Origin: Candidatus Gastranaerophilales bacterium
GTDB lineage: Bacteria; Cyanobacteriota; Vampirovibrionia; Gastranaerophilales; Gastranaerophilaceae
Direction of reading: 5' to 3'
Assembly: GCA_928722015.1 (NCBI GenBank)
Contig: CAKMWI010000009.1
Span: 46,266 to 110,265, forward strand
DNA length: 64,000 bases
The notes under the pieces were generated by a model that had not been told where the DNA came from, did not search any database, and saw nothing but the letters and a program-made list of their open reading frames with translations. Below, piece by piece: positions 56,093 through 63,668 of this stretch (its first letter is position 1; each line of letters opens with the position of its first letter). Both the position numbers and the translations under genes were made by a program.

Positions 56093-56872
56093 TTATTTTA
56101 ATAACTTTTTCAAAAATCTCTTTAAACTGCTATATCCACCTGGCTTGTAAACATCATCTGTCTCAATAGCACACCCCGGATCGATTAAATAAACCTTACC
56201 ATTTTTTGCCCTGCCAAACTGCTCCATCTTAATAACACATTCCCAGCTATCATCATCTTCATAGTGTAAAAGATAATCTTTCATTCTATATCCTAAAGAT
56301 TTTATTTCTTTTATAAGAGTCCTTATTTCAGCCTGAGTTAAGTTATCTTGAACTACTTTTTCTTCAAAATAGTAATAATATTTTCTTTCTAAGCCTTGAA
56401 ATTTGCCTGACTTTTTTATTGGTAAATCAAAAGATGCAGGTTTTCTTCCATTAGGAAAATGTTCCATATCAGTCAATTTTAAAACTATACCGTCAGTAGT
56501 TTCAAACGCAAGTGCATAAGCCCCCATACCAACAAATGATTTTACCTGAATATCTTTTAAATCTTTGACACTTTTAAGACTATACGCCATATCTCTAATA
56601 TTATCTTGGAGATGGCACTTTCTTAACAATTCATAAGATATAAGCTCATTATCATTATCAGCCAAAATAGTCAATGCATTAGAAATATTTAAAGGTCTTT
56701 TGAAATCAATACTGGCGATATGATTATCTGAATCAAAATTGATAGATTTTATATTTGTATCACAAAAAATATCTTTCGGTTGATAAATATTTCCAAATGA
56801 TATTAATTTATTCTTCTCCGGTCTGAATGAACATCCAGGAGTAGTTTCTATTTTGTTAAGCTGAACATACAT
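56093..56872 (-). CDS. Protein kinase-like fold orphan with S-F motif
   Basis: 259 residues. The N-terminus contains GCSFRPEK (S15-F16) and LISFGNIY (S25-F26-G27). The second half suggests a kinase-like fold: the Gly-rich loop VGMGAYALAFE (115-117), a Lys in GIVLKLTD (K132), a candidate catalytic Asp in YRMKDYLLHYEDDD (about 196-207) and VYLIDPGCA (D231) at the DFG position. The HRD motif is not canonical, so activity is uncertain. It may be a small effector-type kinase or pseudokinase. No signal peptide and no strong ribosome site. Confidence 0.55.
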   Translation of the reverse strand: MYVQLNKIETTPGCSFRPEKNKLISFGNIYQPKDIFCDTNIKSINFDSDNHIASIDFKRPLNISNALTILADNDNELISYELLRKCHLQDNIRDMAYSLKSVKDLKDIQVKSFVGMGAYALAFETTDGIVLKLTDMEHFPNGRKPASFDLPIKKSGKFQGLERKYYYYFEEKVVQDNLTQAEIRTLIKEIKSLGYRMKDYLLHYEDDDSWECVIKMEQFGRAKNGKVYLIDPGCAIETDDVYKPGGYSSLKRFLKKLLK

Positions 56873-56918
56873 AGCAAATCAAAAAACTGTAAATCTCAAA
56901 ATTTGCTATAATAATTTG

Positions 56919-58154
56919 CTAAATTTTATCTAAAATAAAATCAATGATTCGTTTTGCAGAATTTATATCATCACTATAACCTGCAAATTCAAGAAATTTC
57001 TCAGCCTTTTGTTTATATTCACTATAATCAAAATTTAAAATATTATCCGATAACTCACCATTATCAGCAGCAATAGGAGAAGGTAATGTTGACAAAGGAT
57101 AATAAAATCCATCTTCATACTTTTCTAAATCAGCCGCATAAATAAATGAAGGACGTCTTGAAATAATAAATTCAGGCAAACAACTGCTATAATCACTAAT
57201 CAAAATATCAGATGCAGCTAAAAGTTCCTGCATATCAGGATAATTTGTTGCATTAATAACTTCTTCCGAATCATATAGCGCAGAAAATATTTTTTTCTTC
57301 ATATTTGTATGAGATTTAATCAGAATGGACCATTCTCCACCAAAACGTTTTTTCAGTGATTTTTTCAGAAGTTTTATATCAACATTATAGCAACAGCATC
57401 TTTTATCACTCCTCCAAGTTGGAGCATACAACAAAATATTATTTTCTGAAGGAATTTCATAAAAAGATTTAACCTTTTCAACAAAAGGTTTCCTTGGTTG
57501 ATAAAATACTACATCACGAGGTTTGCCCAGCTTGTATATCTCACCATATCCCCTAAATGCAGACTTAAAAACATTAACTTCAAAATCACTATCAGTAAAA
57601 AGATAATCCATTGCTTTAGATGATTTTATCTGCCATTGTGTCCAGCCTAAATCATCATAAGTTGTTGTATCTGCGTCAATTTTCTTAATTCCCATTGAGC
57701 CATGAAAGGTCTGAAAGAATAAAGTATCCTTAGATTTAATCAAACCTTTTTTAAAAGGAAGAAAAAAATGAGAATTTGAAATCCAAGCTCTTGCACTAGC
57801 AAGTTCATATAAGGCTTGCCAAGAATTATATTTAACAATTCTAAATTCAGGCGGTATCAAATCAACATCAGTACTTTTGGAACTTAACCAAACTAAATCC
57901 AAATCTTTCTTATCTCGAGACAACAACTCTAAAGCCAGATACTTGGGATTGCAAGAGTATTTCATATTTGCAATATTACCAAAAACGACTTTGTTTTTTT
58001 TCACCTTACAAAACTTATGCAACAATATACAATATAAATGCTCCCAAATATATGCTTCTTTTGAATATTTAAATTTTAATTTCAGCCCCAAAACAGTAAG
58101 AACTTTGTGAGCATGTTCATTTCGCAACGAAAAAATTTGTTCAATGAATTTCAT
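56919..58154 (-). CDS. CDP-glycerol glycerophosphotransferase-family protein
   Basis: 411 residues from ATG 58154 (AGGAG 9-10 nt upstream; a 4-bp ATGA overlap with the preceding gene). The N-terminal LRNEHAHKVLTVLGLKLKFK is often seen in this group. TagF-type motifs: FFQTFHGSMGIKK, LLYAPTWRSDK and ILISDYSSCLPEF. Such enzymes polymerise or add glycerol-phosphate (or ribitol-phosphate) units in teichoic-acid-like polymers or capsules. It acts at the inner face of the membrane. It is the second gene of a unit whose promoter lies in the predicted invertible segment. Confidence 0.88.
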   Translation of the reverse strand: MKFIEQIFSLRNEHAHKVLTVLGLKLKFKYSKEAYIWEHLYCILLHKFCKVKKNKVVFGNIANMKYSCNPKYLALELLSRDKKDLDLVWLSSKSTDVDLIPPEFRIVKYNSWQALYELASARAWISNSHFFLPFKKGLIKSKDTLFFQTFHGSMGIKKIDADTTTYDDLGWTQWQIKSSKAMDYLFTDSDFEVNVFKSAFRGYGEIYKLGKPRDVVFYQPRKPFVEKVKSFYEIPSENNILLYAPTWRSDKRCCCYNVDIKLLKKSLKKRFGGEWSILIKSHTNMKKKIFSALYDSEEVINATNYPDMQELLAASDILISDYSSCLPEFIISRRPSFIYAADLEKYEDGFYYPLSTLPSPIAADNGELSDNILNFDYSEYKQKAEKFLEFAGYSDDINSAKRIIDFILDKI

Positions 58155-60157
58155 TTTGAAAATCTCCTGTATAAATGTGTACATGATATTCTTATACCTA
58201 ATATATCGGCATAAGCTTTTCCTGAAAATTTATCAACAGTAAATGTGAATATATAATCTAGCAGACTAGGATATTTCTTTTTGAATTTTAAAAATGATTT
58301 ACATCTATCAGATGACCTTGCTACAGACACAAATGGTAAATAAGGCTGTGGATACAAATTCTTCCAAGAGGTCAAATATTCCATCAATAATCTCCTAAGC
58401 TTGTATGGAGCAGAAGAATATTTGAGTTGAGTTTCCGAGCCAACATGAGTACAAGGAACACTCCCCAATATATCTGCAGTTTTTCTATCTAATTTTTTAT
58501 TTATATAGTCAAAATATTTACAATAAATATCTATATGACTAAAGCTCATATTGTTTACTATTTCTGCGTCTATAGCAAACTCTGTATAAGCAAGCAGTCC
58601 TTCTAAATATTCATTATATCCCCACTTAGACATAACTTTCTCGATACCTTCTTCCATAATCGGTACGACTTTATTATCTTCATATTTATAACCGATAGTC
58701 TGACCTGACGTAGTTCGTCCAAGCAATTCAACCCAATAAAAATGTGGACGATAAATTCCGTAACAAAGTTTTATAGAGCGATTTTTTTGTTCCATTAGAG
58801 GATTTGTTATATAGAAAAAGTACACATTACAAGGTTTTATTTCATTTAAGACCTCTGAAATTATATCTTGTGTCTTTCCACTACCGTCTAAATCAACAAA
58901 AGCAATATTTTCCTCTGTGAAATCTATTTCTTGCTTCAAATAAGCAATTAACATTTCTTTTTTAGGTTTATTAATATCAATCAATCTCTGTCTTAGATTT
59001 GGAGTAGTTTTAAATTTTTCCAAAGCTTTTTCTTGTTGTTCAATACTCAATTTTTGATTGATATTTTTACAACCCAACATTTCACAAAGATCTTCCGGTG
59101 AAACTCCAAGCGGCACTGCAACTAACGGAATTTCAAAAAACTTTTTGTACTCTTCAAAAATTCTATCTAAATAAACATCAAAATTATCCTCTGTCGGTAA
59201 TTTCCAAGCAAGTCTTGAACCATAAATATACTTTGTCTTTAATCCTAACCCTTTTTTAGATATAATTCTATCGGCTATAAGTTTTAAGATATACCCATCC
59301 CTTGCTACGAAATATAAAGTTTTTAAATTTCGTTCTAAAGCCTGAGCAATAATATAATCAACATAATTATACAATACCGGAGCAGCAAATGAAGCTCCAA
59401 AATCATATTTATCTTTATTTAGAGCAGGTTTTATAAATCTTGCTAACCTTGCACTTCCGGCTGTCAATTGGAAAAATACATTATCATTTGAATCCTGAAG
59501 CATAAATTTTTCATAAGGTTTTAATGGTTTATTCTTAAAATATTCAGTTTTTATTCCTAACAGTTTGGCTTGAACGATATCAGCATTTTTATTATCACCG
59601 GTATGAAGCCAATCACAAAATTCTACATTTTCAGCTTTTGCAACTTCTATATATAATTGTCCATCAGACTTTCTCAGTTTATATTCAGATGAAACGTAAA
59701 TTTTCACATCACTAAAAACAGAATCAACATGAACAAGGATTTTTCGTATATTTTCTTCAGATAAATACATATCCGATATTAAAACAACCCTCTGTCCTCC
59801 CTTTATAAGCTCTTTTAATTTTGAGATATTCTCCTCTATTGGAACCATATTATTAATTTCAGTGGCTATCTCTAAATTCTTTAAAAAATCAACTTGTTCC
59901 GATGTTAGATTATAATTGTTTTGAATATATGAATATATAGTATCAAATGAAATTTCATTTATATCAAACCTACGTTTTATACACTTTCTCGCAAGTTTTT
60001 CTGATTCAATTCGTATTCTATAAAAATTATTTTTAATAAAATCAGAAAAATTTGTTTTATTAATTAAAATTGATTGCATAATGGCAAATATACCATTTGG
60101 AGAGGCCACTCTTCGAGTTACGAGAGTATCAAATATATCAAAAGAGTATAACTTCAT
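58151..60157 (-). CDS. HAD-superfamily protein of a surface glycopolymer operon
   Basis: 668 residues from ATG 60157, where AAAGGA lies about 10 nt upstream; the longer frame would begin with a hydrophobic stretch that has no ribosome site. The N-terminal HAD domain has SFDIFDTLVTR (Asp7, Asp10), VVLISDMYLSEE and HTGDNKNADIVQAK. The remaining about 430 residues are a second domain with FVARDGYILKLIADR and FVDLDGSGKTQDI, seen in large HAD-type proteins of polysaccharide loci. It is translationally coupled to the glycerophosphotransferase gene. It is likely to process nucleotide-activated or phosphorylated precursors (inference). Confidence 0.8.
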   Translation of the reverse strand: MKLYSFDIFDTLVTRRVASPNGIFAIMQSILINKTNFSDFIKNNFYRIRIESEKLARKCIKRRFDINEISFDTIYSYIQNNYNLTSEQVDFLKNLEIATEINNMVPIEENISKLKELIKGGQRVVLISDMYLSEENIRKILVHVDSVFSDVKIYVSSEYKLRKSDGQLYIEVAKAENVEFCDWLHTGDNKNADIVQAKLLGIKTEYFKNKPLKPYEKFMLQDSNDNVFFQLTAGSARLARFIKPALNKDKYDFGASFAAPVLYNYVDYIIAQALERNLKTLYFVARDGYILKLIADRIISKKGLGLKTKYIYGSRLAWKLPTEDNFDVYLDRIFEEYKKFFEIPLVAVPLGVSPEDLCEMLGCKNINQKLSIEQQEKALEKFKTTPNLRQRLIDINKPKKEMLIAYLKQEIDFTEENIAFVDLDGSGKTQDIISEVLNEIKPCNVYFFYITNPLMEQKNRSIKLCYGIYRPHFYWVELLGRTTSGQTIGYKYEDNKVVPIMEEGIEKVMSKWGYNEYLEGLLAYTEFAIDAEIVNNMSFSHIDIYCKYFDYINKKLDRKTADILGSVPCTHVGSETQLKYSSAPYKLRRLLMEYLTSWKNLYPQPYLPFVSVARSSDRCKSFLKFKKKYPSLLDYIFTFTVDKFSGKAYADILGIRISCTHLYRRFSK

Positions 60158-60233
60158 AGCTATCTTTATCCTTTCGCCAATTAAATATACAAATACCATT
60201 ACAAAAACTGACTTCAACGATACCACAACTATT

Positions 60234-60263
60234 TAGATATTTTGTTGAAGTCAATTTTGTTAA
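60234..60263 (-). promoter_or_regulatory. Predicted promoter of the HAD/glycerophosphotransferase operon
   Basis: On the minus strand, TTAACA (60263-60258), an 18-bp spacer and TATCTA (60239-60234). The -10 lies inside the left inverted repeat and the -35 lies inside the invertible segment. At the other arm the base string in the -35 position is GGCTAA, so inversion would remove the -35 from the operon. Confidence 0.55.
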
Positions 60264-60352
60264 AGTGGTGTATAGATAGTGCTCTTATTGATATATAAAT
60301 ACCCATTTGGGTTTTTGATATTTATGAATATTTATGTTACGATTTCTTATGT

Positions 60353-60372
60353 TATTAGCCGCATGGCTAATA
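60353..60372. repeat. Small inverted repeat inside the invertible segment
   Basis: TATTAGCC (60353-60360), GCAT loop, GGCTAATA (60365-60372). It could be a regulator site or an RNA hairpin. Confidence 0.5.
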
Positions 60373-60376
60373 TTGA

Positions 60377-60406
60377 ATTTCAACAAAATATCTATTTTGT
60401 TGAAAT
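60377..60406. repeat. Near-perfect palindrome at the recombinase gene end
   Basis: ATTTCAACAAAATA (60377-60390) and TATTTTGTTGAAAT (60393-60406) with a 2-nt centre. It contains the right inverted-repeat arm. It could be a crossover site with two recombinase-binding arms, or a hairpin ending the recombinase transcript. Confidence 0.7.
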
Positions 60407-60413
60407 ATAAAAT

Positions 60414-60956
60414 TTAAAGAACAAAATTATTATAACTTTCATCAATCAAGTCTTGTTCTATACCAATATACCTCAACGTTATTTGTGGAGATGAATGATT
60501 TAATATTTTTTGAAGAAGCGCAAGATCTTTAAATTTTTTATAGTGATGGTAACCAAAAGTTTTTCTAAGAGTATGCGTCCCTACATTTAAATGAAGCCCA
60601 GCTTGCTTGCAAACTTGTTTAATTATTTTATAAACCATAGTCCGTTCCAATCTGTTATTAAAAACAGACTTAAATAAAGGTTCATTGAGAGCTCGGTTTT
60701 TAGTATACTCTTCAATCATTGGTTTTAATTTTGAGTTTATAGGAATTTTTTTAAATTTATGAGTTTTTCGCTCTACAATTCGAATATACAATTTCCCTTT
60801 AACATCCTCAACATTAAGAGCTAAGATATCAGAAATTCGTAACCCGCAATTTATACCTATAGTAAAAATTAACAAATCTCTTTGACTTTTATTACTAAGT
60901 ATTTTTTCAATTTTTCTTAAATCTGTTTTTTTTCTTATAGGTTCAACAATGTTCAT
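60414..60956 (-). CDS. Small tyrosine recombinase (FimB/FimE-size)
   Basis: 180 residues, essentially only a catalytic domain. The active-site set is visible: Arg in NCGLRISDILAL, Lys in VERKTHKFKK, H-x-x-R in GTHTLRKTFGYH, His in LNHSSPQITL and the nucleophile Tyr in LRYIG. The N-terminal SAM-like core-binding domain of Xer or phage integrases is missing, as in the FimB/FimE DNA invertases. AAGGAG precedes the ATG. It abuts a pair of inverted repeats in the promoter region of a surface-polymer operon, so a DNA invertase role is inferred. No phage or transposon genes surround it. Confidence 0.85.
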   Translation of the reverse strand: MNIVEPIRKKTDLRKIEKILSNKSQRDLLIFTIGINCGLRISDILALNVEDVKGKLYIRIVERKTHKFKKIPINSKLKPMIEEYTKNRALNEPLFKSVFNNRLERTMVYKIIKQVCKQAGLHLNVGTHTLRKTFGYHHYKKFKDLALLQKILNHSSPQITLRYIGIEQDLIDESYNNFVL

Positions 60957-61097
60957 AATTATCTCCTTTCTGTCCTATTACAATAGATTGCTATATTTTG
61001 ATAACAAATCATTAAAAGATAATAAAGAACAATGTAAAATGACAATCGGTTTGATGATTTTGGACAACTGGTTTGAGTATAAAAATTTGTAGATTTT

Positions 61098-61154
61098 GGT
61101 AATCTATGATTACCGAATCATTATATTATTGATGCGGTAAATCATAGATTTACC
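61098..61154. repeat. Two related palindromes
   Basis: GGTAATC-TAT-GATTACC (61098-61114) and GGTAAATC-ATA-GATTTACC (61136-61154), 21 bp apart. The second, read on the other strand, is a slightly longer version of the first. They lie at the end of the decayed gene. Confidence 0.8.
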
Positions 61155-61545
61155 ACATCCTACTTTCTTCAAATCTTGGCGTGTCTGTGCATCTAAACTT
61201 ATAATCTTTGGGAATATCTAAATTTAGTACTGCAACTGAATGGTCTAAATCAACAATTTCTTTAGTTTTGGGATTATATGAATATAAATAACAAAACTCT
61301 GGAATTCTTAAAACCGTTCATTTTCAAAGCTACACATGTTGCATTTGCTAATTCATCACAATTCCCAGGCTTTAAAAGCTTTCATGCCATCTAACATTTT
61401 AAATAGTTTTTGAGGATATATATCTAGTTCATAGAAACACCTGAATCACAATATCGCTTATAGCTTCCTTGTACCTTAATAAGTTCATATCACTATCACA
61501 AGAAGAAAATTTATCCAATCTTGTATTAGAGAAAATTTGAATATC
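61150..61545 (-). pseudogene. Decayed gene, GNC(D/G)E...DH-type cysteine hydrolase-like
   Basis: No long frame is open, but consecutive fragments in different frames form one coherent protein: a 5' part with TRLDKFSSCDSDMNLLRY, then YPQKLFKMLDGMKAFK, then PGNCDELANATCVALKMNG and finally YNPKTKEIVDLDHSVAVLNL, ending at the stop at 61150-61152. At least three frameshifts or stops separate them. GNC(G/D)E followed by DHxVAV is a Cys-His pattern seen in papain-like or transglutaminase-like bacterial effector enzymes. That functional guess is inference. The rest of the 60957-61587 spacer shows no intact gene. Confidence 0.6.
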
Positions 61546-61587
61546 TCAAAACATTAAAAATGCGTATTATTGACATCAAATTTGACC

Positions 61588-63039
61588 CTAAAAAGTGGAT
61601 AAATTGATTTCTTTTCTTCTATTTTTTTTAGCAAGTTCTATGGCTTCAGAAACTGTATACTTATATTCGCTTTGTTCATTCTTTTCATTTGCGAATTTGT
61701 CATACGGATACCAATAAGCATTAGTTGTTATATCGCTATTTTGAACCAATTCTATAATTTCTTGCGCACTATATTTACGTTCTTTTTGCATAAAGCTGCC
61801 AATATTACTGTCTCTGTAATAATCTTTTACCTGCAGCAACTCTTTGCACTGCTCAGATGTGAAAAATGGCTTGCCATTTTCATCAATAAACTTCATATGC
61901 TTTATGTCTGTTACATAAAAATATTTATCCATTTCACTAAGAATATTTAAACACTCTTTTTCATTAAACATAGGCTGTAAATTATCATATCTTGCATTAA
62001 TAATATTTCTAGCCTTAGTCGGATACTTTTGTATATGCTTGGCAGCTTTTTCTACCATTTCATCCGGAAAAACTTCTCCGTTTTCTAAAACAAGAGGTGT
62101 TTTATTTACTTTAGCGGTATTTACTTTTTCAAAAATACAATCTGCGCTTATCCAGCCAACCTGCTTATCCCAGGCATCCATTTTCTCTTGCTTAATTCTT
62201 TTTTCTTCTGCTAGCTGATTAGCTTTTTTTTCGCATCTTTGCCTTGCAGCAGCTTCTGCCTGTATTCGTTTTTCCTTTTCTATTTGAGCCTTTTCATCTT
62301 CTTTTTTTCTAGCCTCTGCTTCAAGTAATTCTTGTTTTTCAGCCTCAGCCTTCTGAAGAGCCTCTTCTTTTTGAGCATAGATACTGTTTATTTTCTGAAT
62401 AATTTTTTTTGCCCCGTCTAGTTTATCAGAAGACAATAATGCTTCTTGTAGAATGGCAGGATTTTCCTCTATTTTTTCACCTACACTATACACTACATTC
62501 AAGCAATCATAAGCACTAAGATTTTTTAAGGTTAATACTGAATTGAAAGCTTCTGGGTAATTATAAATAGCTTCTGCATTCCTCATTAACAAGGCACAAT
62601 CAGATGTATTAAATCTTGGTTTGTCATTACTATCCTTTTCTTCCAATATCTTTTTAAAAATATTCGGATATTTTTCAATGTTTTCAGCTGCATCTTCAAA
62701 AAGTTGTAAGGCTTCAGAACCATTAAATCTCGGAGTTTTATCTTCATATTTAGCGTTTATTATCCTCGAAAAAGCTTTTGAAAAAAGTTTAATATCTTCT
62801 GCTTTATTAAGTATATCAAGCTTTTCTTCCAGTGAGAATCTGGATAGTTCCCTTAAGCCGTAATCTTTATTTCTCAATTCAAATTCATTTTTATAATACT
62901 CATTTACTGCCTCAGAAGGATTTACCCCATCTTTTATAGATGCAGCATAAAGGCTTCCTGCTGTAGGAATTGCAACTTTTTTTTTTGAAGACTGATTACC
63001 TTTAAACGGGTTAGATACCAAGATTTTATCTACTTTCAT
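61588..63039 (-). CDS. Repeat protein with coiled coil and N-terminal P-F-K-G motif, unknown
   Basis: 483 residues. NPFKGN lies at residues 10-15. Imperfect repeats of about 40 residues carry a D-x(3-4)-P-x-F core followed by a helix: YEDKTPRFNGSEALQLF, DSNDKPRFNTSDCALLM, YDNLQPMFNEKECLNIL and DENGKPFFTSEQCKELL. Between them sits a Glu/Lys/Ala coiled coil (about 230-300). It looks like an interaction scaffold rather than an enzyme. AAAGGAG precedes the ATG, and no signal peptide is present. It is not a family I know. Confidence 0.65.
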   Translation of the reverse strand: MKVDKILVSNPFKGNQSSKKKVAIPTAGSLYAASIKDGVNPSEAVNEYYKNEFELRNKDYGLRELSRFSLEEKLDILNKAEDIKLFSKAFSRIINAKYEDKTPRFNGSEALQLFEDAAENIEKYPNIFKKILEEKDSNDKPRFNTSDCALLMRNAEAIYNYPEAFNSVLTLKNLSAYDCLNVVYSVGEKIEENPAILQEALLSSDKLDGAKKIIQKINSIYAQKEEALQKAEAEKQELLEAEARKKEDEKAQIEKEKRIQAEAAARQRCEKKANQLAEEKRIKQEKMDAWDKQVGWISADCIFEKVNTAKVNKTPLVLENGEVFPDEMVEKAAKHIQKYPTKARNIINARYDNLQPMFNEKECLNILSEMDKYFYVTDIKHMKFIDENGKPFFTSEQCKELLQVKDYYRDSNIGSFMQKERKYSAQEIIELVQNSDITTNAYWYPYDKFANEKNEQSEYKYTVSEAIELAKKNRRKEINLSTF

Positions 63040-63478
63040 TTCAATACTCCTTTTTTTAATTGCAAGTACTTATACTAAAGAGGTGTAAATAAAAATTTTT
63101 AACTATATTTTTAGAAAAATTTACATTTTGGCAGATTTAGTAGGTTGGGCTTATAGCCCAACAATTAATTAGTTATTATTCTCACTTTTACTATGCAGAC
63201 AATATACTTCTGACCTGACCAGCAAAAGAGTAATTTGACCGGTTGCTGGGTCAAATGGTTTGCTTGCTTTCTACCCCTAAAACCCACACCAAATGCCGAT
63301 AGCCCAAAATAATCACACCAGTTGAGCTTATCACGTTACTCAAACAAATACAATAACCTATAAAAACATAAGAAAAAGTATTATAAGTTTTTACCAATAT
63401 ATAGAACGCAAACAATCAAAAAGAAATTTTTAGTACAATAATAAAAAAACAGCTAGAACATTCTAGCTGTTTTTAAAA
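63040..63478. other. Gene-free 439-bp stretch with hairpins
   Basis: I see no coding frame. It holds GTTGGGCT-TAT-AGCCCAAC (63144-63162), ATTTGACC/GGTCAAAT (63233-63256, 8-nt loop) and, at the right end, the tRNA-Phe terminator. The middle is richer in C than the surroundings. An RNA gene cannot be excluded. Confidence 0.5.
63446..63473 (-). terminator. Terminator after tRNA-Phe
   Basis: 13-bp stem AAAACAGCTAGAA / TTCTAGCTGTTTT with a 2-nt centre; T-runs on both strands. Confidence 0.85.
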
Positions 63479-63554
63479 TGGTGCCGCAACTCGGAATTGA
63501 ACCAAGGACACAGGGATTTTCAGTCCCTTGCTCTACCAACTGAGCTATTGCGGC
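63479..63554 (-). tRNA. tRNA-Phe (anticodon GAA)
   Basis: Acceptor GCCGCAA/TTGCGGC, D-arm GCTCAGTTGGTAGAGC, anticodon stem AGGGA/TCCCT with loop CTGAAAA (anticodon GAA), T-loop GGTTCAATTCC, discriminator A and encoded CCA. Confidence 0.96.
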
Positions 63555-63592
63555 TAGTTATTAGTGTTGCACTCATGCTGGCTACATTTTTT

Positions 63593-63620
63593 ATTGTATA
63601 TGATAAAGATTCAAAGTCAA
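63593..63620 (-). promoter_or_regulatory. tRNA-Phe promoter
   Basis: On the minus strand, TTGACT (63620-63615), 16-bp spacer, TACAAT (63598-63593), about 40 bp before the tRNA. Confidence 0.7.
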
Positions 63621-63668
63621 GAGATTAGATTTATATATCGAAATTCTATTTATTTAACTCCGCAAATT

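Larger units (their letters stand above)
60234..60394. repeat. Predicted invertible DNA segment bounded by a perfect 16-bp inverted repeat
   Basis: TAGATATTTTGTTGAA at 60234-60249 and its exact reverse complement TTCAACAAAATATCTA at 60379-60394 flank 129 bp without a gene. Outside these 16 bases the arms stop matching. A tyrosine recombinase gene begins 20 bp beyond the right arm and the HAD operon starts 76 bp beyond the left arm. Half-site-like TTCAAC/GTTGAA pairs surround both ends (60213-60249 and 60379-60404), as recombinase sites would. Confidence 0.7.

Noticed and set aside
60377..60406. Palindrome as a plain terminator of the recombinase gene
   Set aside because: Possible, but it lacks a T-run on the minus strand and contains the exact arm repeated in inverted form at 60234-60249, so a recombination site explains more.
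60414..60956. Recombinase as the integrase of a prophage or integrative element
   Set aside because: No phage, conjugation or excisionase genes, and no tRNA attachment duplication near it; the inverted repeats fit an invertase better.
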